IMG/VR virus record: IMGVR_UViG_3300003323_000166
Location: 1 to 32,668 of that record
DNA length: 32,668 nucleotides
Direction: 5' to 3' (one strand)
Source: a virus
In this document: piece by piece, positions 19,515 to 28,488 of the stretch
Numbering within the stretch: the stretch's first letter is position 1
Layout: every line of letters begins with the position of its first letter
Program-made: the position numbers and the translations under genes
The notes under the pieces: model-generated
What the model saw: the letters and a program-made list of their open reading frames with translations, nothing else
What the model was told of the DNA's origin: nothing
Database searches by the model: none

Positions 19515-21031
19515 TGCAACTTCCAATTGCAGATTATGCGCCGGATCTTCCGCCGAATAACGCAAGCGGAGCGTCTGCGAACATCGTGAACCTATTCCCA
19601 AAGACCAAAGAGTCATGGGGGCCGGTGGGAACGCTTTCGCCGTACAGCGGAAATGGGCTGACTAGCCAGTGTTTGGGAGCCATCGTGGCAATCGACTCCG
19701 GCGCTAACAACTATGTTTTTGCTGGGGACCAAAATAACCTGTATGAGTTGGCACCCGGTAACGCAAACTTTACGACACTGAACACTGGCCTAGCTTTGCC
19801 ATCTGGCGAGCGCTGGGCTTTTACGCAATATGGTCAGCGCGTGATTGGGGCGGGATTTGGCGTAAATCTCAAATCCTTCACGCTTAACTCTAGCTCACAG
19901 TTCACTGATCTTGCCGCAAGTGCGCCGCAGGCTAGATACATCACCACAATCAAAGATTGGGTGATGGTGGCAAACACTTTTGACTCCACGAACGGAGCGC
20001 AGCCGCAGCGTGTGCAGTGGTGCGCAATTGATGACCCCACGAATTGGCCCGCACAAGGCAGCGTAACGGAGGCGCAGCTACTGGCCGGGTCCCAGATTCT
20101 TCCGGGCGATCAGGGATGGATTCAGGGCATCGTCGGCAACCTTGGCACCGCTGATGGCGCGGTTTTCTTCGAGCGCGGCATTTTTCGTGTGGTGTTTCAG
20201 GGTTCGCCTACGGTCTTCGGTTTCTACCCTGCTGAAGGCTCACGCGGCACACCCGCCCCCAAGAGCATCACGCAACTCGGCGCCTTGGTGTACTACTTGG
20301 GCGAAGACGGCTTCTATGCGTTTGATGGATCTACCTCAACGCCAATTGGTGTTGATCGGGTGGATAAGACGTTTTGGGCAAATGTGAACACATCCTATTT
20401 GGCTAACGTGGTCGGGGCAGTGGATCCGATCAATCGTCTTGTGATGTGGCTCTATCCGTCCAATTCGGCATCAGGCGGCATCCCTGATTCTTTGTTGGTT
20501 TTCAACTGGGCACTGAACAAATGGGGCTTTGCGCAGGTGAATGCAGAATACATTTTTCGGGCCATTACACAGGGCTACTCACTGGATTCTCTCAATAGTT
20601 ACGCTGGTGGAATCTACAACCTAGATACGCTGCCTTTCTCGCTAGATTCTCGTGTATGGACTGGAGGCCAAGTTTTGATGGGGGCATTCACTCCATCGCA
20701 TAAGCTGGCCTATTTCACGGGCTCTCCAGCGAATGCAACGGCAGACACAGTGGAGCTAGAACCGTTCGGCAACAAGGGTAACCGCGCTTTCCTGACAAGT
20801 ACGCGCCCGATGATTGACGGCGGCACACCAAGCATTCAAATCGGCACACGAAATCGTCTAGTGGACAAGGTTGTGTTTGGCGCTGCCAGCGTAATTGATG
20901 ACAACGGGGAATGCCCTGTTCGTGCAGACGGTCGGTATTTGCGTGCTCGAATCCAGACAAGCGGCTCATTCAACCATCTTCAGGGCATCGAGATCCCGGA
21001 AGACTGCATTCATGAGTCGGGGCGTCGATGA
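19514..21031 (+). CDS. P22 gp10-like tail hub / DNA stabilisation protein
   Basis: A 505-residue protein, beta-propeller-like: NIVNLFPKTKESWGPVGTLS at the start, then repeated aromatic/Gly blades such as YVFAGDQNNLYELAPG, WCAIDDPTNWPAQGSVTEAQ, FFERGIFRVVFQGSPTVFGF and YYLGEDGFYAFDGSTSTPIG. The packaged-DNA stabilisation proteins of P22-type phages look like this and close the tail hub below the adaptor. It overlaps the adaptor gene by one base and the next gene by 4. Confidence 0.8.
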   Translation: MQLPIADYAPDLPPNNASGASANIVNLFPKTKESWGPVGTLSPYSGNGLTSQCLGAIVAIDSGANNYVFAGDQNNLYELAPGNANFTTLNTGLALPSGERWAFTQYGQRVIGAGFGVNLKSFTLNSSSQFTDLAASAPQARYITTIKDWVMVANTFDSTNGAQPQRVQWCAIDDPTNWPAQGSVTEAQLLAGSQILPGDQGWIQGIVGNLGTADGAVFFERGIFRVVFQGSPTVFGFYPAEGSRGTPAPKSITQLGALVYYLGEDGFYAFDGSTSTPIGVDRVDKTFWANVNTSYLANVVGAVDPINRLVMWLYPSNSASGGIPDSLLVFNWALNKWGFAQVNAEYIFRAITQGYSLDSLNSYAGGIYNLDTLPFSLDSRVWTGGQVLMGAFTPSHKLAYFTGSPANATADTVELEPFGNKGNRAFLTSTRPMIDGGTPSIQIGTRNRLVDKVVFGAASVIDDNGECPVRADGRYLRARIQTSGSFNHLQGIEIPEDCIHESGRR

Positions 21032-21363
21032 CAGCCGTACAAAAAGGCTATCAGGGCGTCCAAGAAGTCATCGCTGACGAGAAAGAACATCGGCGCCAGA
21101 TCGCTCGCCTTGCTAACAGTCTATTACAGGGCAAGACGAACAACGTAATCCAAGTGACGCTGAACCCCAGTGCCACCACAACCATCATCACTGACAAGCG
21201 CATCGGCGCAAACACGGGGATTTTCTTGTCTCCCCTATCTGCCAATGCTGCGGCGGCAATTGGTGGCTTGTATGTGTCTTCGCAGACCAACGGAAGCGCC
21301 ACATTGACCCACGCAAACACGGCGACGACTGATCGCACGTTCAACGTCCTCTTGGTTGGATAG
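21028..21363 (+). CDS. Structural protein of unknown function
   Basis: A 111-residue protein, in ATGA overlap with the gp10-like gene. The first part is helical and charged (YQGVQEVIADEKEHRRQIAR) and the second is beta-rich with TTTIITDKRIGANTGIFLSP and ATLTHANTATTDRTFNVLLV. This type is common in podovirus tail regions; the function is not known to me. Confidence 0.7.
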   Translation: MTAVQKGYQGVQEVIADEKEHRRQIARLANSLLQGKTNNVIQVTLNPSATTTIITDKRIGANTGIFLSPLSANAAAAIGGLYVSSQTNGSATLTHANTATTDRTFNVLLVG

Positions 21364-21365
21364 CA

Positions 21366-21764
21366 ATGCTCTATGGAATTCCGCACACCGACATTGACGC
21401 GGTGTGGGGAGAGGTATTGCCTTGGATTTCTGCGGCTTGCAAACGCAGTCGGGGAAAGTTTGATGCCGACGACATCAAACGCGGCATTTTGAATCGAGAA
21501 GATCAGCTTTGGATCTGGCGCACAGACACATCTTATGCAGTCGGCATTACCAGACTGGTGAATTACCCAAAACAGCGAGTTTGCACGATCCGGATTGTTA
21601 CCGGGCGCAATCGCAAGGAATGGGAAAAGGAATGCATCGCTCAGATTGAAACTTGGGCGAAGTCGCAAGGATGCGACGCAATGGAATTGCAGGCGCGGCC
21701 GGGGTGGGAAAAGGCGCTACCTGGATATGACAAAACCCACGTCTATCTAGAGAAACCACTATGA
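21366..21764 (+). CDS. GNAT-like protein (T7 gp13-like position)
   Basis: A 132-residue protein. WISAACKRSRGKFDADDIKR, then LWIWRTDTSYAVGITRLVNY, CTIRIVTGRNRKEWEKECIA and ELQARPGWEKALPGYDKTHV follow the strand-helix order of GNAT acetyltransferases. A true acetyl-CoA loop (Q/RxxGxG/A) is weak, so enzymatic activity is uncertain. Phage proteins of this kind, such as T7 gp13, are needed to place internal virion proteins. Its position just before the ejection proteins agrees. Confidence 0.7.
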   Translation: MLYGIPHTDIDAVWGEVLPWISAACKRSRGKFDADDIKRGILNREDQLWIWRTDTSYAVGITRLVNYPKQRVCTIRIVTGRNRKEWEKECIAQIETWAKSQGCDAMELQARPGWEKALPGYDKTHVYLEKPL

Positions 21765-22687
21765 GTTCAGGCGGCAGCACTCAGACTGTCCAGAAGAGCG
21801 ATCCTTGGTCTGGGCAGCAGGGCTATCTAAGCAACGTATTCCAGGGCGCCCAAGACGTTTACAGCCATCAAGCGGCGAATCCGTCATCGTCTGTTGCTGG
21901 CTTCACTCCTGCGCAACAACAGGCGATGCAGTTGACGCAGAACGTTGCTAATGGGACTGATTTTGGCAATGCGTCCACCGTCAACAATGCGGCTGGCAAC
22001 TACACAACGAACCTGCTGAACGGCAACTACCTGAATTCCAACCCGGGCAGCTCTGCGTTCAACAAGTTCGCTAGTGGCAACATGATGAACAACCCGTATA
22101 TGACGGGTATGGCGAATGCCGCAGCAGACAGCATCACGCGAGCCTATCAGACCGCCACTTCCCCGCAGACGGCGAGCGCCTTTGCGGGTTCTGGTCGCTA
22201 TGGTTCGGGGGCATATCAGAACGCTGTCAGTCAGAACCAGCAAGACCTTGCTACGCAGCTTGGCAACTCCATGAACAACCTTTATGGAGGGATGTACCAG
22301 AACAACATGCAGAACATGTTGCAAGGTGCGCAGGGGCTTTCGACCAACTACAACACTGCTGCCCAACAGCAGCTTGCTGGAGCGGCAAACGCTCCAAATA
22401 TCGTCAATTCGGTGAACGGCGCTGTATCAAACCTGTACAACATGGGCGGCAATCAGCAAGCGCTCAATCAGCAGCAGATCAACGCCCCATGGCAGCTCCT
22501 TAACAACTTCTCGAATCTGGTTCAGGGCCAATACGGTGGCACGATGACATCGACGCAACCGTATTACCAAAACCGTATGGCCGGTGGCATGGGCGGCGCG
22601 ATGGGCGGTGCAATGCTAGGGAGTGCATTCGGCCCTGTTGGTATGGGGATTGGCGCACTTGGCGGCGGTTTGATGGGCATTCTTTGA
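21761..22687 (+). CDS. Ejection / internal virion protein with glycine-zipper end
   Basis: A 308-residue Asn/Gln/Ala/Gly-rich protein in ATGA overlap with the GNAT-like gene. The N-terminal part contains DPWSGQQGYLSNVFQGAQDV and PAQQQAMQLTQNVANG. The last 40 residues form a Gly/Ala/Met-rich hydrophobic zipper (GGMGGAMGGAMLGSAFGPVG). This layout fits small podovirus ejection proteins that insert into the host membrane. The assignment is by pattern and position. Confidence 0.75.
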   Translation: MSSGGSTQTVQKSDPWSGQQGYLSNVFQGAQDVYSHQAANPSSSVAGFTPAQQQAMQLTQNVANGTDFGNASTVNNAAGNYTTNLLNGNYLNSNPGSSAFNKFASGNMMNNPYMTGMANAAADSITRAYQTATSPQTASAFAGSGRYGSGAYQNAVSQNQQDLATQLGNSMNNLYGGMYQNNMQNMLQGAQGLSTNYNTAAQQQLAGAANAPNIVNSVNGAVSNLYNMGGNQQALNQQQINAPWQLLNNFSNLVQGQYGGTMTSTQPYYQNRMAGGMGGAMGGAMLGSAFGPVGMGIGALGGGLMGIL

Positions 22688-22695
22688 GGTGAAAC

Positions 22696-23091
22696 ATGAA
22701 TAACTATTTTGGCTTTCAAGGGAGTGCCCCGCTGAACTACGGCACGCAAACTCCCACGCAAGGCATGTTCACCGGCCAGCCGTCTCAGATGCAGATGAAT
22801 CCCATAATGGGGATGGCTGCAATGAATCTGATGAATCAATCCGGCCCAAGCTCCCAGCAACAAGGCATCGGGCAGAGCATTATGCGCGCGGCGGTTCCCC
22901 TGATGATGGCAAACAAACAAGGCGGGTTTGGTGGGCTGATGGGCGTCGCCAACCAAATGCCTCAAGCACCGCAGGCTCCTACCCCGTCCATGCCGGGAAG
23001 CATTCCGGGTGCATTCGGCTTTGGGTCAATGCCGCAATATGGAATGCCTGACATGGGCGGCCTCAAGTCTTCGATGTTCATGGGGGCCTGA
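22696..23091 (+). CDS. Met/Gln/Pro/Gly-rich protein, ejection-region partner
   Basis: A 131-residue low-complexity protein rich in Met, Gln, Pro and Gly, for example SQMQMNPIMGMAAMNLMNQS and AVPLMMANKQGGFGGLMG. It has no membrane segment beyond a short hydrophobic patch. It lies between two ejection proteins. The composition resembles their unstructured ends, so a virion role is likely. No family is recognised. Confidence 0.65.
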   Translation: MNNYFGFQGSAPLNYGTQTPTQGMFTGQPSQMQMNPIMGMAAMNLMNQSGPSSQQQGIGQSIMRAAVPLMMANKQGGFGGLMGVANQMPQAPQAPTPSMPGSIPGAFGFGSMPQYGMPDMGGLKSSMFMGA

Positions 23092-23092
23092 T

Positions 23093-24976
23093 ATGGCACT
23101 TTGGGACAATCAACCAGACGGCGGCGGCCTGATGGGGATGCTTGCCAATCCTCAAAGCATGGGGATGCTGGGGCTTGCTCAAGGCCTATTGGCTAGCGCG
23201 GCTCCATCACGCATTCCCGTGTCGATGGGCCAAGCGATGGGCGCCGGGGTTCAAGGTGGTTTGCAAGGCATCGGCAATGGCGTACAAATGCAGCAAAACA
23301 TGCTGAAGATGCGCGCTATGCAGGGCTTGTTAGGCGGTGATGCCTCCCCGCAGGCGCAGCCAACGCAGGCCCCCACAAGCCTACTCGGCGTGCCCAGCAG
23401 CCCAGAGGGCGGCCTGCTCTCACCCACTCTGGCACAAAGCGCTCCGCAACCGGCTCCGCAAGCCCCCGCCCCGCAATCCCCTGGCGCATCTATTTACGGG
23501 CGCACACCACAGCAGCTATTCCAGCAAGGCATGCTGATGAACATGGCGGGCATTCAAGGCGGCGGCGAGCTGATGAAGATCGCCGTTGACCATGACCCGA
23601 CGCTTGCCGCGATGATGCCCACCGATATTACGAAAATGGGCGTGCAAGGTGGCATGTCGCCCCAAGACATCCAGGCGGCCAACCGTATGGGCGTGACCAA
23701 GGCGAACTACATTGCTCCGGTCAATGCTCGTCCCGGTGCGATCTTGCGCGATCCAGTCACGATGCAGCCGATGGCATTCAATCCGCACGTCCCGACTGGT
23801 GGCACGCCGGTATTTGACGCATCTGGCAATGTTGTTGCGATTAATACTCTTCCCGGTGCGGCCACCGTTGAGGGCCAAATGTCGGCGGCTAAGGCTGCTG
23901 GCGAAGGCAGCGCGCTCCCATATTCCGGAGTGGACGCAAGCGGCAATCCTCTGCCCATCACTAACCGCACTGCTGCAGCCACTGGCGGCACTGGCGTCCC
24001 CGCTCCGCTGCGCGCCAATAACCCCGGCGCCCTCATGCCGGGAGGGCGTTTGGCGCAGTATCCGGATATGCAAAGCGGGCTGGCTGCAATGGATGCAAAC
24101 CTTGCTAACTACGGCAAGCAAGGCGTCAACACGCTTTCAGGCGTCATTTCCAAGTGGGCGCCCCCGAACGAAAACGACACCCAAGCTTACATCTCTGATG
24201 TGTCAAAACGCCTTGGCATCGGCCCGAATCAGCGCGTTGACCTGGCCAACCCGGCACATCGCCAAGCAATCGCCACGGCCATCATGCTGCACGAGAACGG
24301 CCCGCAGGCAGTGTTTGGTGGCGGCGCTGCGCAGGCGCCGGGAGCCATGTATGCACAGCCCCCGTTGGGTGCGACTACGGCAGCGAACGCATCTCAGGGC
24401 GCCCCTAGCAAGCAAATGGCCGATGCATATAGCGGCCTTTCTAGCGCAGACGCCAACTATCAGCAGTCGCGCGAGGCGCTTGCCGAAATGCTGCATCTCG
24501 CTAACAACAAGGGCCTGAGTGGTGCGATTGTCGGGGGCGCTTTGCCAGAGAATCTCAGCACGCGCTTGAGCCCCGACGCGGCGAAATATCAGAAGCTGCA
24601 CGCAACTTATGTTGCGCTCCAAGGTAAGGCGCTTGGCTCGGGCGGCACTGACGCAGCTCGAGCGACCATTGATGAGGCGGTGCCGACCTATGACAAGCCG
24701 CAATCGGCCATGGTTAGTGGCCTTGGTACGCAGCTGAACAACCTAGACATCTCGCACCTGAAAACACAGTTTCTGACTCCGGTATATCAGCGCGGCGATG
24801 AAAAGGCGTTCACAGAACAGTCCGCTGCTTTTGACCAGAACATCAAGCCTTCTATGGCTCCTGTTCTGATGATGAGCGGGCCGCAACAACGCGCTGCCGT
24901 ACAAGCGGCAATCAAGGCCAATCCGTCGCTGCGCTCTAACTTCGAGTGGGCATTCAACAATGGGCTGCTGAAATGA
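23093..24976 (+). CDS. Internal virion protein with a lysozyme-like domain
   Basis: A 628-residue protein. The first 130 residues are Met/Gln/Pro/Gly-rich. Residues about 306-405 match the phage lysozyme-like module found in many virion proteins: RANNPGALMPGGRLAQYPDM, GLAAMDANLANYGKQGVNTL, then SKWAPPNENDTQAYISDVSK and AIMLHENG. It would open the peptidoglycan during DNA entry. The C-terminal third is helical. I chose the ATG at 23093 (GGGGG upstream) rather than the earlier frame opening at 23009, which overlaps the preceding gene. Confidence 0.8.
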   Translation: MALWDNQPDGGGLMGMLANPQSMGMLGLAQGLLASAAPSRIPVSMGQAMGAGVQGGLQGIGNGVQMQQNMLKMRAMQGLLGGDASPQAQPTQAPTSLLGVPSSPEGGLLSPTLAQSAPQPAPQAPAPQSPGASIYGRTPQQLFQQGMLMNMAGIQGGGELMKIAVDHDPTLAAMMPTDITKMGVQGGMSPQDIQAANRMGVTKANYIAPVNARPGAILRDPVTMQPMAFNPHVPTGGTPVFDASGNVVAINTLPGAATVEGQMSAAKAAGEGSALPYSGVDASGNPLPITNRTAAATGGTGVPAPLRANNPGALMPGGRLAQYPDMQSGLAAMDANLANYGKQGVNTLSGVISKWAPPNENDTQAYISDVSKRLGIGPNQRVDLANPAHRQAIATAIMLHENGPQAVFGGGAAQAPGAMYAQPPLGATTAANASQGAPSKQMADAYSGLSSADANYQQSREALAEMLHLANNKGLSGAIVGGALPENLSTRLSPDAAKYQKLHATYVALQGKALGSGGTDAARATIDEAVPTYDKPQSAMVSGLGTQLNNLDISHLKTQFLTPVYQRGDEKAFTEQSAAFDQNIKPSMAPVLMMSGPQQRAAVQAAIKANPSLRSNFEWAFNNGLLK

Positions 24977-26745
24977 GCGCATTCGATGATTACTTGAGCG
25001 CTGGGCAGCCACAAGGTCAAGCGCAAGGCTTTGATTCGTATCTTGGGGATCAACAGGCACCGGCTCAGCAAGCAGCGCCGCCTGCTGTGCCTCCCGTTAT
25101 GCGCGCGCCACAAGTACAGCCCGCAACTGCGGCAACTAGTTTTGCCACTGGCGCGATGGACCCTGCTTTTGCAATTGGGCAACACACGTCGCACCTTCTT
25201 CCTCAGGGCATCAACGATGCCATTCGCGGCGTCAATAATTGGCTCTCTGACAAAGGAATTTTGCCTGATTCGCTGCGGATTCCATCGGGTGGCATGGATG
25301 AGTTCGTCAATAACCGAGAAGCGAACTACCAAGCGCAGCGTCAAGCTGCACAGCCACGTCTATCTTCATTGGTGACTGGCCAACAGCCACAACTCCCCAC
25401 GGATTGGTGGCGCCTTGGCGGCAACCTAGTTGGCGCCACTCCGCTGGCAATGGCTGCTCCAGAGACTGCTGGTATGGGCCTGTTGGGCCGGATTGGTGTA
25501 GGCGCTGCTACGGGTGCCGCAAATAGCCTACTGGCGCCCATCGTCACGGATCAGAACAATTCGTATGGAGATCAACTGAAGCGGAATCTAGCTGTTGGCG
25601 GCCTTGTTGGGGGTGCCGCTGTCCCGGTAATGTCTGGGATTGGTGCCGCTATCCGTGGCGTGACAGATCCGGCGCGCCGCGCTTTGGCTGATGCTGGGGT
25701 GACCATGACCCCTGGCCAGATTCTAGGTGGAGCATGGCAGCGGACAGAAGACAAGCTGTCTAGCGTCCCTGTGCTGGGGGATTTCATCAAAAATGCGCAA
25801 CGCCGATCCATTGAGGATTTCAACCGCGCCACATACGGTAATGCCTTGACGCCAATTGGGGAAACGCTGCCCGGCAATGTAGCGACCGGCGCGGATGCTG
25901 TTGGTGCAGTACGAGACAAAATCGGCAGCGTCTACAAGTCGATTGAGCCTAAAGCCACCTTTATGGCCGATCAGAACTTCGCCACCGATCTTGCTGGCAT
26001 TCGCAATTCGCTCGCCCAGGAAGCTCCGGGTGTTCTTGGCCAGTTCGACAACATCGTACAGAACCAGATCACCAACAAACTCACGAACGGGGCAATGAAC
26101 GGCTCGCAGTGGGGCGATACCCGCTCAATGCTCTCTCGCTTGGCTGCAAACCAAATCAAAGGCAACGCAGACGCTGACAAGTGGGCATTGAATGGAGCCC
26201 TTTCTGATCTCGGGAATGCGGTCAATTCTGCGGTGGGTCGTGCCAGCCCGTCTGATGTGCTGCCGACACTCAGCAAGGCAAACGCGGCATACGCTCAATA
26301 CAAGCAGTTGGAGCGTGCCGCAGGCTCTGTGGGCGCATCCAATGCGGGGAACATCTTCACGCCAGGGCAGTACGCAAATGCCGTTCGCAATGGCGCCACG
26401 GCATTTCAGAAGGCCACGAATAGCGGCCTGAATGGTGATCTGGCAAATACAGCCATGAATGTTCTTGGCTCTAAGTATCCAGATAGCGGGACTGCCGGAA
26501 GGTCGTTGCTTGCCGTTGGAGCGGCGGCCCTTGGAGGTCATGCTGTTGCCCCTCAAGCTGTTGCCCCGGCGGCTGCAATGCTTGGTTTGGGTTCGCTTCC
26601 ATACACCAAATTGGGCCAACGGCTAACGCAGGACATGCTACTCAACCGGCCTGCTGTCGCCGCCCCTCTGGGGCAGTTTGTCAGCACCTACGGCCCCACT
26701 GCCGGTCTCTTGCTCGCCCCATCCGTAGCGCGAGGCCAGCCATGA
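24973..26745 (+). CDS. Large ejection / internal virion protein
   Basis: A 590-residue protein in ATGA overlap with the lysozyme-domain gene. It opens MSAFDDYLSAGQPQGQAQGF, then a Pro/Gln/Ala stretch, and a Gly/Ala-rich membrane-like segment near residues 150-210 (PETAGMGLLGRIGVGAATGA, LAVGGLVGGAAVPVMSGIGA). The rest is helical (DFIKNAQRRSIEDFNRATYG, DIFTPGQYANAV-like block) and the end has another Ala/Gly-rich hydrophobic part. It fits the long ejection proteins of P22-like phages. The last 108 bases overlap an antisense gene. Confidence 0.75.
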   Translation: MSAFDDYLSAGQPQGQAQGFDSYLGDQQAPAQQAAPPAVPPVMRAPQVQPATAATSFATGAMDPAFAIGQHTSHLLPQGINDAIRGVNNWLSDKGILPDSLRIPSGGMDEFVNNREANYQAQRQAAQPRLSSLVTGQQPQLPTDWWRLGGNLVGATPLAMAAPETAGMGLLGRIGVGAATGAANSLLAPIVTDQNNSYGDQLKRNLAVGGLVGGAAVPVMSGIGAAIRGVTDPARRALADAGVTMTPGQILGGAWQRTEDKLSSVPVLGDFIKNAQRRSIEDFNRATYGNALTPIGETLPGNVATGADAVGAVRDKIGSVYKSIEPKATFMADQNFATDLAGIRNSLAQEAPGVLGQFDNIVQNQITNKLTNGAMNGSQWGDTRSMLSRLAANQIKGNADADKWALNGALSDLGNAVNSAVGRASPSDVLPTLSKANAAYAQYKQLERAAGSVGASNAGNIFTPGQYANAVRNGATAFQKATNSGLNGDLANTAMNVLGSKYPDSGTAGRSLLAVGAAALGGHAVAPQAVAPAAAMLGLGSLPYTKLGQRLTQDMLLNRPAVAAPLGQFVSTYGPTAGLLLAPSVARGQP

Positions 26746-26826
26746 CCGTATGCGTGGTTTAGCCATGCCAACGCCGACCACAAACACCGCTGTGATGGCG
26801 AGACGCCAAAACTGATCGTCCGTCAT
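26638..26826 (-). CDS. Possible antisense single-membrane-segment protein
   Basis: On the minus strand an ATG at 26826 has GGAG eight bases upstream and opens a 62-residue frame. It starts MTDDQFWRLAITAVFVVGVG, with a likely transmembrane helix at residues about 8-20, then a basic loop (KPRIRSWLASRYGWGEQ) and a Gly-rich tail. Its last 108 bases overlap the ejection gene in antisense. A weak TACAAT (26870-26865) lies upstream. The position between the ejection and fibre genes is where P22 keeps its second immunity region. The gene is plausible but unproven. Confidence 0.4.
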   Translation of the reverse strand: MTDDQFWRLAITAVFVVGVGMAKPRIRSWLASRYGWGEQETGSGAVGADKLPQRGGDSRPVE

Positions 26827-26840
26827 ATCAAAGACTCCGA

Positions 26841-26867
26841 ACCCGCCCAAGTGGCGGGTTTTTTATT
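26841..26867 (+). terminator. Intrinsic terminator between ejection and fibre genes
   Basis: ACCCGCC (26841-26847), loop CAAGT, GGCGGGT (26853-26859), then TTTTTATT. The stem is also within the 5' region of the possible antisense gene. It separates the ejection genes from the fibre and lysis genes. Confidence 0.9.
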
Positions 26868-26881
26868 GTAGGTGATACGAG

Positions 26882-27805
26882 ATGCCACTCTACCAATGGT
26901 CAACAACGCCAGCAAACAATGCTAGCGCCGCCACTGCTATCAACTGGGCTGAGGGTCAACCCCCAAGCTCGGTGAACGACAGCGCACGCCAAATGATGGC
27001 CGATGTTGCTGGGTGGTATCAAGGTGGTCCGGAATGGTTGGCTTATGGAGACGCGCCAACCTATGTCAGTGCCACGCAATTCACCGTGCCAGGAAATTTG
27101 ACTGCTCGCTATACAGTCGGGCGCCGTATTAGAGCTTTTGTCACGGCGGGCACCTTGTACGGGACGATTTCATCGTCTGCATTTACATCCCTTACTACTG
27201 TGGGTGTGACTTGGGATAGCGGGAATCTAGATAGTGGCTTGTCGGAAGTTGACGTCGGCATGCTTAATCCAGCCAATCCTTCTCTTGGCTCTCTTGCTAA
27301 GCTAACTCTTAATGAGCCCGGTTCCAGTAAGGCAACCCTTGTTGTTAATGCCCCATCTGATTCTAACGGCGCTGGGATTCAGCTAATTGGAAACGGAGGC
27401 ACAACCCCCAGTAAGTATCTTCGCTGCTTGTCTGGGCAGTTCTCTATTGTCAATGATGCTTATACCCTACAGATTCTTGTTCTAGATGACTCAGGAAACC
27501 TGACTGTACAAGGAAACATTTCTGCCGCCTCCGACGAAAGGCTTAAGAAAGACTGGCGATCTCTTGGCGGCGAATTTCTGTCGCGGCTTTCATCGGTCAA
27601 ATCAGGGTCTTACGAGCGCGTAGACACCAAGCAACGTCAAGTCGGTGTAGGCGCTCAATCTCTGCAAAAAGTCATTCCGGAAGCCGTGTCTGTAGATGCG
27701 GATGGCTCTCTATCTGTCGCATATGGTCAGGCGGCAATGGTCGCGTGCATTGAGCTTGCCAAGGAAGTTGTTCGCTTGCGCGAACTCGTGGAGGTCAAGA
27801 AATGA
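26882..27805 (+). CDS. Tail fibre/spike with Peptidase_S74 intramolecular chaperone
   Basis: A 307-residue protein. The N-terminus (MPLYQWSTTPANNASAATAI, NWAEGQPPSSVNDSARQMMA) is the short attachment domain common to such fibres. The middle is beta-rich. Residues about 212-305 are an S74 chaperone: SDERLKKDWRSLG with Ser217 and Lys222 as the self-cleaving dyad, then VGVGAQSLQKVIPEAVSVD and YGQAAMVACIELAKEV. The chaperone folds the trimer and is cut off. It likely binds the host surface. The short receptor part suggests a spare, fast-evolving spike. Confidence 0.9.
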   Translation: MPLYQWSTTPANNASAATAINWAEGQPPSSVNDSARQMMADVAGWYQGGPEWLAYGDAPTYVSATQFTVPGNLTARYTVGRRIRAFVTAGTLYGTISSSAFTSLTTVGVTWDSGNLDSGLSEVDVGMLNPANPSLGSLAKLTLNEPGSSKATLVVNAPSDSNGAGIQLIGNGGTTPSKYLRCLSGQFSIVNDAYTLQILVLDDSGNLTVQGNISAASDERLKKDWRSLGGEFLSRLSSVKSGSYERVDTKQRQVGVGAQSLQKVIPEAVSVDADGSLSVAYGQAAMVACIELAKEVVRLRELVEVKK

Positions 27806-28299
27806 CGCTTCCCGCCTCCTTCCCGCTCTCGATGTCTCAGATTGCCGCAGAACTTGGCAAATCTCTTCCGCTCTCCATTCTTGACCCATGGGTTGTTGCG
27901 CTTGCTGGTAAAAGCGCGGCTCCTGTTAGCTTTAGCGATCTACTCGGCAAGACTGGCTCATTCAATGGAAACGTCAACTTTCTGATGGGTTCCGGCGTGA
28001 ATTTTGGGACAGTCACAAGCACTAGCGCATTGGGTTCGTTTTTTGGCGGTGGCATATCTTCACTGGACAACATGGGGGACGCTACGTTTAAGTCTGTCCG
28101 ACTCTCCTTCTCCAGTGCGCCCAATTGGTCCGGGAAAATAAGCGTCACCAATCAAAACAATGGTGCCTCTTCTGTTCTAACGAAACAAAACGCCACCACA
28201 TGGTCAACCACAACAGGGACGGCAAACACGATCCCGGGCAGCACGTTGCCTGCTGGTGGCACCACTTCATCGACGATTCTTATCAAGCCAAGCGTGTAA
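27802..28299 (+). CDS. Fibre companion protein
   Basis: A 165-residue protein in ATGA overlap with the S74 fibre gene. The start TLPASFPLSMSQIAAELGKS is a motif I know from small phage tail proteins that follow fibres, after which DPWVVALAGKSAAPVSFSDL appears. The C-terminal half is Ser/Thr/Gly/Asn-rich and beta-like. It may cap or connect the fibre. The exact role is not known. Confidence 0.75.
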   Translation: MTLPASFPLSMSQIAAELGKSLPLSILDPWVVALAGKSAAPVSFSDLLGKTGSFNGNVNFLMGSGVNFGTVTSTSALGSFFGGGISSLDNMGDATFKSVRLSFSSAPNWSGKISVTNQNNGASSVLTKQNATTWSTTTGTANTIPGSTLPAGGTTSSTILIKPSV

Positions 28300-28311
28300 C
28301 CGAGGACGCCA

Positions 28312-28488
28312 ATGAAAAAAGACATCGTATCTGCTGCAGGGCAGACGGTACCCGCTATTGCCGGAGACATTTGGTTGTGGCTCTCGAATCATGAATTGGC
28401 GTGGTTTGTCTCCCTCCTGACCATTGTCTATATCTGCTCGCAGCTCTGGTGGGGTTGGCGCAAGTATCTGAAGGATCAGAACGAATGA
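28312..28488 (+). CDS. Small holin
   Basis: A 58-residue protein with CGAGGA upstream of its ATG. It starts MKKDIVSAAGQTVPAIAGDI and has a membrane-spanning stretch (LAWFVSLLTIVYICSQLWWG) followed by a charged tail RKYLKDQNE, as in small phage holins; a first weak hydrophobic segment (residues 9-25) may be a second span. It directly precedes the endolysin and shares an ATGA overlap with it. It would form pores that time lysis. Confidence 0.8.
   Translation: MKKDIVSAAGQTVPAIAGDIWLWLSNHELAWFVSLLTIVYICSQLWWGWRKYLKDQNE

Noticed and set aside
23712-24518. 268-residue ORF in another frame of the virion lysozyme-domain gene
   Set aside because: Arg/Ser/Cys-rich out-of-frame product; the main frame has a recognisable domain and Gln/Gly-rich ends.
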